Origin: Leifsonia sp. ZF2019
GTDB lineage: Bacteria > Actinomycetota > Actinomycetes > Actinomycetales > Microbacteriaceae
Assembly: GCF_019924635.1 (NCBI RefSeq)
Contig: NZ_CP065037.1
Location: 4,154,001-4,218,000, forward strand
DNA length: 64,000 nucleotides
Direction of reading: 5' to 3'
Shown: piece after piece, positions 50,508-59,945 of the stretch
Position numbering within the stretch: position 1 is the stretch's first letter
How the letters are laid out: each line of letters opens with the position of its first letter
Notes under the pieces: generated by a model
The model's input: the letters and a program-made list of their open reading frames with translations, nothing else
What the model was told of the DNA's origin: nothing
Database searches by the model: none
Position numbers and translations under genes: made by a program

Positions 50508-51764
50508 TTACTTCGCCGTGTAGGCGGCTTGCATCGCGTCCAGCGTCTTCTGCGGAGTGGAGCTCCCGGCGAAGATGCCCTGCACGCCGTCCGTGAGCGC
50601 TTGCTGCACCGAACTCTTCCAGAGGAAGTTTCCTGCGATCGTGTGACCGTCGGCGGCGGCGGCAGCGAGCTCCTTCAGGCTCGCAGGCGGAGCGAACGAG
50701 TCGCTCGCGATGCTGGGGATCGTTCCTGACGCGGCAGCGATCGAATCGAGGGATTTCTCGGACGACCACAGGGTCAGGAACTTCTTCGCGAGCGCCAGGT
50801 TCTTGGAGGCGGCGTTGATCGAGAGGCCGCTGCCCGGGAGGATCTCGAACTTCTGCGCTGCTGCGTCATCGGTGGCAGGCAGGGGCGTGGTGACGAGGTG
50901 GAGGGTACCGGTCGCCTTGCTCTCCATGACGCCGATGTGTGCACTCACCGAGACCGTCCCCAGGTAGTCGCCGTTGATGACGCCGGGCAGAACGGTGTTG
51001 TCGATCGAGGTGCCGTTCGGGGAGTCGTTGAAGCAGCCCGCCTTGGTCATCTCGTCCTGCTTCTCGAGCGCCTCCTTCCACTGCGGCGAATCGGCATAGT
51101 CGAACGTTCCGTCGCTGAGCTCCGAGTTCCATTTGTCCGGGTCGGGGATGAGGGTCGCGAGGAGTGCGCGCGGAATCAGGAAGGTCGTCCACCCCTCCTG
51201 CAGGCCGAGTCCGAACGCGACCTTCCCCTTCGCCTTCGCGGCCGCACAGAAGCTCAGCAGCTCGCTCCAGGTGCGCGGCGCGGTCAGGCCTGCCGCAGAG
51301 AGACTGTCCGTGTTGTAGATCGCGCCGATGGAGGTGAAGTTCGGAGTGATCCCGTAGACCTTGCCGTCATACGTCATGGCGGCCTTCGCCGGCGCTGTCG
51401 CGGCCCCGGCCCACGGGAGGTCGTCGAGCGGAGCGAGATATCCCGCCTTGGCGAGATCGGGAACGGCCCCCTGACTGCCGGGAGGGGCTGTGAGGAAGAT
51501 GTCGGGCGCCGTTCCAGCGGTGAGCTGGGTCTGGAGCGTCTGGGTGAGGTCGGTGCTGGCGATGATGTTCGTCTTGACGGTGACACCGGGGTTCGCCTTC
51601 TCGAACGCCTTCACCGTCGGGTCGATCACCTGGCTCTCGGTCCCGGACACCCAGGTGAGGGTGAGGGTGTCCTTTCCGCCGTCGGAGCCGCTGACGGCGC
51701 ATCCGGTGGCGAGCAGGCCGACGCTCAGCAGCACTGCTGCGACGCCGAGGACTTTCTTTCGCAT
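50508..51764 (-). CDS. Sugar ABC transporter substrate-binding lipoprotein
   Basis: A 418-residue cluster-D type extracellular solute-binding protein. The lipobox is LLATGC at residues 17-22, predicting a lipid-anchored protein. Later it shows TAPDIFLTAPPGS and FTSIGAIYNTDSL. The family binds oligosaccharides. GAAAGG precedes the ATG at 51764. It is third in permease-permease-binding protein-GH36; this order places the binding protein last among transport genes. No ATPase gene is present, so a shared MsiK-type ATPase elsewhere is probable. Confidence 0.92.
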   Translation of the reverse strand: MRKKVLGVAAVLLSVGLLATGCAVSGSDGGKDTLTLTWVSGTESQVIDPTVKAFEKANPGVTVKTNIIASTDLTQTLQTQLTAGTAPDIFLTAPPGSQGAVPDLAKAGYLAPLDDLPWAGAATAPAKAAMTYDGKVYGITPNFTSIGAIYNTDSLSAAGLTAPRTWSELLSFCAAAKAKGKVAFGLGLQEGWTTFLIPRALLATLIPDPDKWNSELSDGTFDYADSPQWKEALEKQDEMTKAGCFNDSPNGTSIDNTVLPGVINGDYLGTVSVSAHIGVMESKATGTLHLVTTPLPATDDAAAQKFEILPGSGLSINAASKNLALAKKFLTLWSSEKSLDSIAAASGTIPSIASDSFAPPASLKELAAAAADGHTIAGNFLWKSSVQQALTDGVQGIFAGSSTPQKTLDAMQAAYTAK

Positions 51765-51796
51765 GTGTTTCCTTTCTCGGGTGCGGGTAGGGGGGT

Positions 51797-52621
51797 TCAA
51801 CCCTTGAGGCCGCCAGCGAAGCCCTTGATGATGTTCCGCTGGAGGACGAGATAGAAGGCGAGCACGGGAAGCACGCCGAGCGAGATCCCCGCGAAGATCG
51901 CGCCCCAGTTGGTGGTGTACTGGCTCGAGAAGTTGCGCAGAGCCAGCGGCAGGGTCGTGTACGAGCTTCCGTTCAGATACAGCAGCGGCGTGAAGAAGTC
52001 GTTGTAGATCGCGATCACCGTGAGAACCGCGATCGTTCCGGTGACGGGACGCAGAAGCGGGAAGACGACGCTCCAGAAAGTCCGGATCGGCCCGGCGCCA
52101 TCGATCCTCGCCGCCTCCTCGTAGTCGGCGGGAACGGCGCGCAAGAAGACGGTGTACAGGAGGATGGCGAAGGGGAGGTTCATTCCGACGTAGAGCAGCA
52201 CGAGGGCGCCCGGCGACCCCAGCAGGCCGAGATTCTTCATCGTCACGTAGAGGGGGATGACCCCGACGGCGGGGACCACCAATCCGGCGACGAAGACCGA
52301 GAAGGTGATCGTGGACCACCGTCGCGTCGCCCGGGCGAGCGGATACGCCGCGGCGGCCGAGATCAGGATCACCGCTGTGACGCTGGCGACGGTGATGAAA
52401 AGGGAGGTCACGAATGCCTGACCGATGTTCCCTTCCAGGAACGCCGTCCGGAAGTTGTCGAATGTGACCGGGTCGGCCGGTGTCAGCGCGGGACTGGTGT
52501 CGGTCTGTCCCTTGAGGGCGACATTGATGAGGAGATAGACGGGGACTCCGAGATAGACGAGGGCGAGAATCCACATCAGGCCCTCGAAGAGAGCGGTTCT
52601 CGGGGTGTAGCGCGCGATCAT
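51797..52621 (-). CDS. Sugar ABC transporter permease, MalG type
   Basis: A 274-residue permease with six transmembrane helices. The cytoplasmic EAA loop reads EEAARIDGAGPIRTFWSVVFPLL, the site that contacts the ATPase. It resembles MalG-type oligosaccharide permeases (CUT1). The ATG overlaps the stop of the partner permease by ATGA. Together they form the channel for the sugar imported for alpha-galactosidase and beta-mannosidase. Confidence 0.92.
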   Translation of the reverse strand: MIARYTPRTALFEGLMWILALVYLGVPVYLLINVALKGQTDTSPALTPADPVTFDNFRTAFLEGNIGQAFVTSLFITVASVTAVILISAAAAYPLARATRRWSTITFSVFVAGLVVPAVGVIPLYVTMKNLGLLGSPGALVLLYVGMNLPFAILLYTVFLRAVPADYEEAARIDGAGPIRTFWSVVFPLLRPVTGTIAVLTVIAIYNDFFTPLLYLNGSSYTTLPLALRNFSSQYTTNWGAIFAGISLGVLPVLAFYLVLQRNIIKGFAGGLKG

Positions 52622-53586
52622 CGGTTCTCCTTGGTCCGAGTCATCCGGAACTGCACGATCGACACCGCTCCGACGAGCACGGCGAGGATGATCGAGAGCG
52701 TTATCCCGTACGAGTAGTCGCCTGCCACGAACCCGTCGGTGTACGACATGGTGGCGAGCGTGGCCGTGCTCCGCGCCGGACCGCCCTGTGTGGTGATGAA
52801 GATCTGGTCGAAGATCTTCAGACCTCCGATGACGCAGAGCAGGGAATTGATGAGGACGGCTGGCGCGAGCAAGGGACGGATGACATACCAGAACCGCTGC
52901 CACCCGTTGGCCCCATCGAGGTGGGCGGCTTCGAGCGTCTCGGAATCGATGCCTTCCAGTCCGGCGATGAAGATCACCATGGTCACGCCGGCCGATTGCC
53001 AGACGCACATGACGGCGATCGACCAGAGGTTGACCGACGGGTCGCCCAGCCAGTCGTGTGCCAGCGCGTGGAGCCCGATCGCGTCGAGGATCTGGTTGAT
53101 CGCTCCGGTCGGCGCGTACAGGAACTTCCAGATGTAACCGACCGCGACCGAGGTGAGCACGACAGGTGTGAAGAAGAGCGTGCGCAGGACCGTCTTGGAT
53201 TTGAGCCGCGTCGACAGGGCGAGAGCGAGCAGGAGGCCGATCACCAGCTGGGCGAGAGTGATCATGATCGTCAGGGCGACCGTGTTCACCAGCCCTTTGA
53301 CGAAGTTGGGATTCTCGAAGGCGGACACATAGTTGGTGAGCCCGATGAACGAGAAATGGTTCGCCAGCCCGTTCCAGTCGGTCAGACTGTAGGCCATGGC
53401 CTGAACATCCGGCACCACGGTCACGAAGCAATAGATCACGGCGGCCGGCGCGATGAACCACCACGGCACCACCCGTGCGCGTCCCCGGGTTCCGCGCACC
53501 GGCTCGGGCGACGCGCGAGTCCGCTCGGCGGGTGCGTCAGTCATGGGGCGTGCGCGTTTCTCGGCTGCGCGAGCGGTTTCGATCAC
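52618..53586 (-). CDS. Sugar ABC transporter permease, MalF type
   Basis: A 322-residue permease of the CUT1 family with six helices after a hydrophilic N-terminus of about 50 residues. The EAA loop is EAAHLDGANGWQRFWYVIRPLL. A GTG at 53586 is chosen because AAGGGG lies seven bases upstream; the ATG at 53544 is an alternative without a ribosome site. First gene of the operon. The 5' region carries two LacI-type operators. Confidence 0.9.
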   Translation of the reverse strand: MIETARAAEKRARPMTDAPAERTRASPEPVRGTRGRARVVPWWFIAPAAVIYCFVTVVPDVQAMAYSLTDWNGLANHFSFIGLTNYVSAFENPNFVKGLVNTVALTIMITLAQLVIGLLLALALSTRLKSKTVLRTLFFTPVVLTSVAVGYIWKFLYAPTGAINQILDAIGLHALAHDWLGDPSVNLWSIAVMCVWQSAGVTMVIFIAGLEGIDSETLEAAHLDGANGWQRFWYVIRPLLAPAVLINSLLCVIGGLKIFDQIFITTQGGPARSTATLATMSYTDGFVAGDYSYGITLSIILAVLVGAVSIVQFRMTRTKENR

Positions 53587-53637
53587 CGGTGACCCCTTCT
53601 GCGTCCTTGGAGAGTTCCTGCTCATTACACCAGCTTC

Positions 53638-53649
53638 CGAACCGGTTCG
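53638..53649. promoter_or_regulatory. LacI-type operator O1 (ABC operon)
   Basis: A perfect 12-bp palindrome, CGAACCGGTTCG, with the central CG pair typical of LacI-family operators. It sits 52 bp upstream of the first permease start. Confidence 0.8.
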
Positions 53650-53694
53650 CAAGTTGTGTTCTTTTGAACGCTTCTTGCCACGATTTCACAACAA

Positions 53695-53704
53695 GAAACG
53701 GTTC
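53695..53704. promoter_or_regulatory. LacI-type operator O2 (ABC operon)
   Basis: GAAACGGTTC, one base from the O1 core GAACCGGTTC. It is 56 bp from O1 centre to centre and ends 2 bp before the beta-mannosidase stop codon. The pair suits repression by looping or cooperative binding. Confidence 0.72.
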
Positions 53705-53706
53705 TC

Positions 53707-56217
53707 TTATCGACGGTTCCCCGGGATCGATGCAGCCGTCGTCGATGCCCTGCTCGCGCGCTCCGCCACGTCGTTGGCCGTGCAGACCACGGGAAACCGG
53801 GCGAGGTCGGCTGCGGCGAGTTCGAGCTCCGTCCGCACGCGGATCTCCGCGGACTCCCCCGGCGCGAGGGTGGCGAGCTCCTGCTCGACCGAGCCGTCGG
53901 CATCGACCCGGTCGAACTGCAGCCACAGATCACGCAGGTGCACCCGCGCCGTGATGCGGATCACATATCCTCCGGCGCTCCGCTCCAGCTCCAGGTCGTA
54001 CCGTGGGCTCGGGAGGCGGAGCTCGCGGACCGGAGCGAAGTAGTGCCAGCGCGTGGCAACAGTGCGACCACTCTCGGTCAGGCGCGCGAGGAGCGCCTCC
54101 GCCGCCCCATCGTCCGTCGCGGTGAGGAAGGCCGGCATTCTGACCTCCGCGCTCCCGCGGGGCGCGATGGTCAGCTCGGCACGGAAGTGCCCGACGGCTT
54201 CCCCCGACTCGAGGTCACGTCGCTCGAGGTCCAGCCGGCCGCGCAGCTCGTGATCCTTCTCGTTCACGACGATCGCCCAGTACTTGCCGTCACGCAGCGC
54301 GATGGCGACCGAGGTGTCCTGGTATGCACGCCGCACGGCGGCCCAGGCGGGTTTGCGGCGACCCGTGGAGTCGACCAGCGACCATGACATCCCGGGCCAG
54401 CAGTCGTTCAGCTGCCAGACGATCATCCCGTGGTTGCGCGCCCCCAGCGATCGGAAGTGGTCGATCCCGAACTGGAGCGCGTGCGCCTGATTGAGTTGTT
54501 GGGCCCAGTGGAGGACGTCGTCGCCTGCGAGGTCGCCGAAGTGCGCGGTCGTGGTGCGTCGGAGCTTCTCGGCGCCGTCTTCCGCCTTCTGATGACCGAG
54601 CCACGCCTCCCCCTCGAGATCGACGTCGCCCTCGTCCAGCGCCGCAGCGACGGCCGCCCAGCTCGGCGGCCCCTGGAACCCGAACTCCGACACGAATCGC
54701 GGGCGGATGTCCGCATAGTGCTCATAGTCCAGCTGGTTCCACACGTCCCAGGCGTGCATGATTCCGTCGCCCTGCGCGTTCGGATCCGGGTCCTGCCACG
54801 AGAACGGGCTGCCCGGAATGTAGACCGCATCCGGGGCCAACTCCTGAACGATCGCCGGCAGCACGTCGAAGTAGTAACGCTCGCCCCAGGTCCGGCCGTC
54901 GAGCTCTGCCTGCCAGTTCCAATCGGTATTGCCCCAGAGGTTCTCGTTGTTGCCGCACCAGAGGGCGATGCAGGCGTGACCGGCGAGACGGGACACCGCC
55001 TCCCTGGCTTCCGCCTCCACCTCCGATGCGAGCGGCTCTTCTTCGGGATAGGCCGCACAGGCGAACAGGAAGTCCTGCCAGACGAGGAGCCCCAGCTCGT
55101 CGCAGATCTCGTAGAACGCGTCGGCCTCGTAGGTGCCTCCGCCCCAGACGCGGATCAGGTTCATATGGGCGTCTGCAGCATCCTCCAGGAGTCTCCGGTA
55201 TTCGGTGGCGGGGCGGGAGGGCTGAAGGATGTCGAGGGGAATCCAGTTCGCGCCACGGATGGCGACGATCTCGCCGTTGACCGCGATGCCGAAGCCCCGC
55301 CCGTCGACGTCCGTCGACGAAACGATGTCGATCGACCGGAAGCCGATCCTGCTCGCACGCGACTGCGGCGGGGCACCGCCGTCCGACATCAGCCTCACTT
55401 CGAGGGGGTGCAGGACGGGACTGCCATGCGAACGCGGCCACCACGGCTCGATGTCGGGAACGTCGATCGCCGTCGTGACGAGGGTCTGGCCGGTCTCGAC
55501 GGCGACAGTGTGGATCGTGTCGCCCACGCGCACCTCGAGTCGCCTGCCGGGCGCAGGGGAGCCTCCGGACCACTCGATCTCCGCGCGCAGCCGGAGAAAG
55601 CCGTCGCCTCTCGACCAACGCGTCTGCGTCGTCACGCCGCCGAGGCGGGCACCGCTCCATGTCTCCAATCGGACGGATCGCCAGATTCCCGCCGTGGGCA
55701 GGCTCGGCCCCCAATCCCAGCCGAAGTTCGCTGCCGACTTGCGGATCATGTTGAACGGGTCGTCGAACAGGTGCGGCCGGGCGCCCAGCCTGGCCACCTC
55801 CTCGCGGATATGACGCAGCGGCGAGGCGAACCTCACGGTGAGCGCGTTCGAGTCGGCTCGGAGGTGCCCCGTCACGTCGAATCGGTAGCTGCGATGCTGG
55901 TTCATCACGGCACCGAGCACCGCGCCGTTGAGCTCGACGGTGGCGATCGTGTCCAGGCCGTCGAAGACGAGGTCGGTCCGCTCCGCCAGGCCGGCAGGCG
56001 CCTCGAAGTCCAGGGTGTACTCCCAATCCGTCTCACCCACCCATCGCACCTCTCGCTCGTTCCGGCCGACGAGGGGGTCGGGGATGACTCCGGCAGCCCG
56101 AAGCGCAGCGTGCACAGAGCCGGGGACGGGGGCGGCGACGGCACCGCTCGGAGCCTGTGGCGGCACCGGCCCGACCGCGCGCACGACCCATCCGTTGTCC
56201 AGAGAGTGGGAGATCAT
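53707..56217 (-). CDS. GH2 beta-mannosidase
   Basis: An 836-residue GH2 enzyme with jelly-roll, Ig-like and (beta/alpha)8 domains. The acid/base Glu is in WCGNNENLWGN and the nucleophile Glu in VSEFGFQGPPSW; both are typical of beta-mannosidases. It releases mannose from the non-reducing ends of manno-oligosaccharides. There is no signal peptide, so it works on imported substrate. The ATG at 56217 opens MISHSLDNGWVVRAVGP with GAAAGGCG upstream. It is transcribed from its own operator-controlled promoter, divergent from lacI. Confidence 0.92.
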   Translation of the reverse strand: MISHSLDNGWVVRAVGPVPPQAPSGAVAAPVPGSVHAALRAAGVIPDPLVGRNEREVRWVGETDWEYTLDFEAPAGLAERTDLVFDGLDTIATVELNGAVLGAVMNQHRSYRFDVTGHLRADSNALTVRFASPLRHIREEVARLGARPHLFDDPFNMIRKSAANFGWDWGPSLPTAGIWRSVRLETWSGARLGGVTTQTRWSRGDGFLRLRAEIEWSGGSPAPGRRLEVRVGDTIHTVAVETGQTLVTTAIDVPDIEPWWPRSHGSPVLHPLEVRLMSDGGAPPQSRASRIGFRSIDIVSSTDVDGRGFGIAVNGEIVAIRGANWIPLDILQPSRPATEYRRLLEDAADAHMNLIRVWGGGTYEADAFYEICDELGLLVWQDFLFACAAYPEEEPLASEVEAEAREAVSRLAGHACIALWCGNNENLWGNTDWNWQAELDGRTWGERYYFDVLPAIVQELAPDAVYIPGSPFSWQDPDPNAQGDGIMHAWDVWNQLDYEHYADIRPRFVSEFGFQGPPSWAAVAAALDEGDVDLEGEAWLGHQKAEDGAEKLRRTTTAHFGDLAGDDVLHWAQQLNQAHALQFGIDHFRSLGARNHGMIVWQLNDCWPGMSWSLVDSTGRRKPAWAAVRRAYQDTSVAIALRDGKYWAIVVNEKDHELRGRLDLERRDLESGEAVGHFRAELTIAPRGSAEVRMPAFLTATDDGAAEALLARLTESGRTVATRWHYFAPVRELRLPSPRYDLELERSAGGYVIRITARVHLRDLWLQFDRVDADGSVEQELATLAPGESAEIRVRTELELAAADLARFPVVCTANDVAERASRASTTAASIPGNRR

Positions 56218-56275
56218 CCGATACGCCTTTCGCTGACGGCGCCGCGTCGACGCCGATGTGGGAGAAACCGTATCA

Positions 56276-56285
56276 GAACCGGTTC
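56276..56285. promoter_or_regulatory. LacI-type operator O3 (beta-mannosidase/lacI)
   Basis: GAACCGGTTC, identical to the core of O1, 58 bp upstream of the beta-mannosidase ATG in the divergent region. Confidence 0.8.
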
Positions 56286-56332
56286 ACATGACTTGTAAAG
56301 CCGCGGATGAATCGATATGAATGCAGCGATCC

Positions 56333-56342
56333 GAAACGGTTC
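56333..56342. promoter_or_regulatory. LacI-type operator O4 (beta-mannosidase/lacI)
   Basis: GAAACGGTTC, identical to O2, 57 bp from O3 centre to centre and about 31 bp before the lacI start. It can serve autoregulation of lacI. Confidence 0.75.
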
Positions 56343-56373
56343 TTCGCCTGCTATTGTCGTGTGGGGAGGAACA

Positions 56374-57420
56374 ATGGGAATGGACCCGATGAGCGCGACT
56401 CGGAGGCCGACCATCGTCGACATCGCCACCAAGTTGGGTATGGCGAAGTCGACGGTGTCGAACGCCCTCAATGGGCGGCCGGGGGTCTCGGAGGCGACAC
56501 GTGCCGCGGTCCTCGACGCCGCGTCACAGCTCCAGTGGCGCCCGAGCGGAGCAGCGCGCGCCCTGTCCCGCTCTCGCACGAACGTCGTCGGATTCCTGCT
56601 GGCCCGACCGGCCACCCTGCTCGGCGCCGAGGCGTTCTTCATGCAGCTCATCGCCGGAATCGAGTCCCGCCTGTCGAGAGACACGGTCAACCTGCTCTTC
56701 AGCACCGTCTCGTCCGTTGACGACGAGGTCGAGACGCTGGAACGCTGGGCGGGTGAGCGGCTGGTCGATGGAGTATTCCTGACCGACCTGCGCGAGACGG
56801 ACCCTCGCCTCGAGCGCGTGCAGGAGTTGGGCCTCCCGTCCGTCGCTTTCGGCTTGAGCACGCCCTCTCCTGGCGTGTCCGGGGTCTTCTGCGATGAGGC
56901 CGGCTCGATCCGGGAAGCCGTCCGCTACCTCGCCGCCCTCGGCCACCGGCACATCGCCCGCGTCGCTGGGCGCCCGGATTTCCGCAACACCACACTCCGA
57001 AGCAAAGCCTTCCTCGAGGAGACGGCGGATCTCGGCCTGCGCGGCGACGTGCTGACCGCCAACGAGTACTCCGCGCCCGAAGGTGCTCAGATCACGCGAC
57101 AGCTCCTGTCTCAGCGCGAGCGCCCCACCGCCGTGATCTACGAGAACGAGGTGATGGCCGTCATGGGCAGTTCCGTCGCTCAGGAGATGGGCCTGCAGGT
57201 GCCGCAGGACCTCTCCATCGTCGCCATCGGCGACTTCCCGATCTGCTCTCTGGTGACGCCCAAACTGACCGCCGTGGGACGAGACGTACCCGAGTTCGGC
57301 GAGGCGGGAGCCGATGCGCTCCTCCGGCTCCTCGACGGAGGAGCGCCCGAGCTGGTACAGACGGTGACACCGCGTCTCGAGCCGCGCGCGAGCACCGCCG
57401 CGCCTCCTCGTACCGCCTAG
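56374..57420 (+). CDS. LacI-family transcriptional regulator
   Basis: A 348-residue regulator. The N-terminal LacI helix-turn-helix (PTIVDIATKLGMAKSTVSNALNGRPGVSEATRAAV is split over helices 1-3; hinge at about 60) is followed by a periplasmic-binding-protein-like effector domain. GGGGAGGA lies upstream; ATGs at 56374, 56380 and 56389 are all possible, differing by a few residues. It is divergent from beta-mannosidase and should bind the four GAAMCGGTTC operators here. The inducer is probably a galactose/mannose oligosaccharide. Its stop overlaps the convergent GH78 gene by 4 bp. Confidence 0.9.
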   Translation: MGMDPMSATRRPTIVDIATKLGMAKSTVSNALNGRPGVSEATRAAVLDAASQLQWRPSGAARALSRSRTNVVGFLLARPATLLGAEAFFMQLIAGIESRLSRDTVNLLFSTVSSVDDEVETLERWAGERLVDGVFLTDLRETDPRLERVQELGLPSVAFGLSTPSPGVSGVFCDEAGSIREAVRYLAALGHRHIARVAGRPDFRNTTLRSKAFLEETADLGLRGDVLTANEYSAPEGAQITRQLLSQRERPTAVIYENEVMAVMGSSVAQEMGLQVPQDLSIVAIGDFPICSLVTPKLTAVGRDVPEFGEAGADALLRLLDGGAPELVQTVTPRLEPRASTAAPPRTA

Positions 57421-59945
57421 AGCCCGAGCCGCCGCGGATCAGGCACCGCGAATCGGTGGGCGCCGGCGGCGCACGCACGTGCGGGCTCACCGTCCAGGTG
57501 GACCTCGGCCACGCATCCCGGCGGCACGGCGACCGTGAGCTCGATGGCGGCCCCGCGGTCCTGCCGGCACCATGCGACGGCGTAGCGTCCGGCCGGGGAG
57601 TCATACGTGAACGACGCACTGTCCACCGTCGCGAGAAACCGCGGCTCCACACGCGCACGCGACCAGCCCACCGACTCCGGTGCTTGGCGGAGGCCCGCCA
57701 CGACGCCCGTCATCCAGTGCGAGATCATCGAGAGCATGAAGTGGTTCTGGGAGCCCTCGCCTTCAGGCCCGGACTCGGCCGACCACGTCTCGGCGAGCGA
57801 CGTGAGCCCCTTCGCGACCTGCATCCCGTATCCCGGAACGTCCGGTCGCGCCAGCAGCGCGTACAGCCGGTCGTCCAGCCCGCGACGATGGAAGGCGTCG
57901 ACCACGGGCTCGAAGGCGATCTCCCCGACTCGGAGAGCATCCGCCGCCTCGATCGACGCCAGGAGTCGGGTGAACGCATCGCCGGCTCGCTCGTGGTCCC
58001 CGGTCTGATCGGCCAGCTCGACGAAGATCGCCAGCTCGCCCTGGCTCGCCGCCGCATCCAGCGGAAAGGCGGACAGGGCCGATTCGACACACGCGATCCG
58101 CCGGGCGAGATCGGACGCCCAGAGCTCGTCCTCCGCGAGCGTGGCGATCTCCCGGGCGTCGACGAGCACGCGCCAGTACCCGTACGAGGCCACGACCCGA
58201 CGGTCGGACGTCTCGAGGGCGATCCAGTCCGAGAGGCCGAAGTCGATGAGGCCGTCCCGCTCGACCCGCGCGAGGCTGTCGAGATAGCGGCGCATGGCGG
58301 GTTCGTTCTCGCGGAGGATCCGAGGGTCTCCGTACTGGCGGTAGTGCGCGAGGGCCAGGCGGACGATGCAGCCACCCCAACTCGGATCGAACCGCATCGC
58401 CTCCGGGTCACCCATCCATTCGGCGCCGGTGAAGTCGATGAATTCGGGCGCGGTGTTCGGGATCCGCCCGTCGGGCAGCTGCGCCCGGCGGACATGGTGG
58501 AGGACGGACCGCAGGTGAGCCTCGAGGTCGAAGTGGCTCGTCAGCGCACCGAAGCACAGGTGCAGTTGCTCGAGCCAGCCGAGCTTCTCGCGGTGAGGGC
58601 AATCGGTGAAGACGGAGTACATGTTGCTCTCGATCGATCGCACGATCAGCTCTTCGAGCCGTGCGAGGAACGGATCCGAGGTCCGGAACCGTCCGACCCG
58701 GGTGTTCGAGGCCCGGGCGACGAGGGCGCTGGCGCGCGTCACCGACTCGGCGTCCTCGATGCGCAGATACCGGAACCCGTGGTAGCCGAACCGCGGCTGC
58801 CATGCACCGCCCTCACCTGCGCGGGTCGTGACGGTGTCGACGATCGGCGAGCCTGTGCTCGCCTGGCTGATCGCCCCTCCGAGGAGCCGCTCGGCCGGCC
58901 AGAGCCGGATGGTCCGGTCCACCGAGCGCGGGGCCCAGGCGATGGACGGGAAGCCGGCGACGTTGACGCCGAAGTCGACCACGCACGCGTCGCCGTCCTC
59001 GCTCACCACCGTGCCTTCGAGGGTGTCGACGATCCGGATCGGTGGATGCTGCGGCCACCAGATGCGGCGCTCCTCCCCGTCCGCGACAAGGTGCGCGCGT
59101 CCGTCCGGTCTGTCGTCGACGGGCTCGGGAAGACGCGCGTCGTAGTCCTCGCCTCCATACCAGTGGGTGGAGACGGTGGGACCGCGCCCGACGACGACAT
59201 CGCCGGCGAGCGGATCCACGGCGACGGTCTGTCCGTCCGCCAGGTGTTCGATGGCGGCCATGATGCGGGGTGACCCGGCCGCCGTCTCGAACTTCGTGTA
59301 CCGCTGCGACTCGGCGGTCAACCGGTACGGCCCGGCTCCCACTTCGACGGTCAGGTCGTGGCGGCCGTCCGGCAGCGCGCTGAGGTCCAGCGTCACGGCG
59401 GCGGCCTCGTCCGCCAGGGCGGTGTACCCGGGGGCGAGGACCAGGTCTCCCGCCGGCTCACCGTCCACGCGCACGTCGAAGACCCCGACGCAGGCGATGT
59501 GCAGCAGTGTGGTCTCGGCCCGGCCGGCATGCCGTTCGAAGCTCTGACGGAACCAGACAGTGCGCGAGGAGTGCGGTTCGGGGATCGGCGACGTGATCCA
59601 TGCCGCTCCCATCGCCTCCAAGGACGGGGCGAGGACAACGGCGCGCCGATCGCTCCACGCCGTGACGCCGTCGACGATCGTCCCCACCCGCCAGCCGAGG
59701 GACCGGGCGTCCAGCGGCCGTGGGATGACCGCGGTGCGGCTGTCTCCGCCCAGCGTCGACCGGACGAGCATCCGCCCGGCGGGACCGCGCTGAGATCCTC
59801 GCCAGATCTCGAGCGCGATCGCGTCCGCGCGGGTGGGCGGGTCCCAGGCGAACCGCAGGTGCGTGTCGTCCACCCCCAGCGGTCGCTCCAGGCCGTTGAC
59901 CCGCAAGCGCTGCGGCGCCGCGGGTGTCGGCCTCCTCCCCGTCAT
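57417..59945 (-). CDS. GH78-type alpha-L-rhamnosidase-like enzyme, second copy
   Basis: An 842-residue protein with the bacterial alpha-L-rhamnosidase layout: N-terminal beta-sandwiches, then an (alpha/alpha)6 barrel. The catalytic segment is DCPHREKLGWLEQ, and GGCIVRLALAHYRQYGD follows. It differs clearly from the first GH78 gene (29566-32034) in this motif, so the two probably have different substrates. No signal peptide. Its ATG overlaps the dioxygenase stop by one base (TGATG), which implies coupled translation with the dioxygenase. Confidence 0.87.
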   Translation of the reverse strand: MTGRRPTPAAPQRLRVNGLERPLGVDDTHLRFAWDPPTRADAIALEIWRGSQRGPAGRMLVRSTLGGDSRTAVIPRPLDARSLGWRVGTIVDGVTAWSDRRAVVLAPSLEAMGAAWITSPIPEPHSSRTVWFRQSFERHAGRAETTLLHIACVGVFDVRVDGEPAGDLVLAPGYTALADEAAAVTLDLSALPDGRHDLTVEVGAGPYRLTAESQRYTKFETAAGSPRIMAAIEHLADGQTVAVDPLAGDVVVGRGPTVSTHWYGGEDYDARLPEPVDDRPDGRAHLVADGEERRIWWPQHPPIRIVDTLEGTVVSEDGDACVVDFGVNVAGFPSIAWAPRSVDRTIRLWPAERLLGGAISQASTGSPIVDTVTTRAGEGGAWQPRFGYHGFRYLRIEDAESVTRASALVARASNTRVGRFRTSDPFLARLEELIVRSIESNMYSVFTDCPHREKLGWLEQLHLCFGALTSHFDLEAHLRSVLHHVRRAQLPDGRIPNTAPEFIDFTGAEWMGDPEAMRFDPSWGGCIVRLALAHYRQYGDPRILRENEPAMRRYLDSLARVERDGLIDFGLSDWIALETSDRRVVASYGYWRVLVDAREIATLAEDELWASDLARRIACVESALSAFPLDAAASQGELAIFVELADQTGDHERAGDAFTRLLASIEAADALRVGEIAFEPVVDAFHRRGLDDRLYALLARPDVPGYGMQVAKGLTSLAETWSAESGPEGEGSQNHFMLSMISHWMTGVVAGLRQAPESVGWSRARVEPRFLATVDSASFTYDSPAGRYAVAWCRQDRGAAIELTVAVPPGCVAEVHLDGEPARACAAGAHRFAVPDPRRLGL

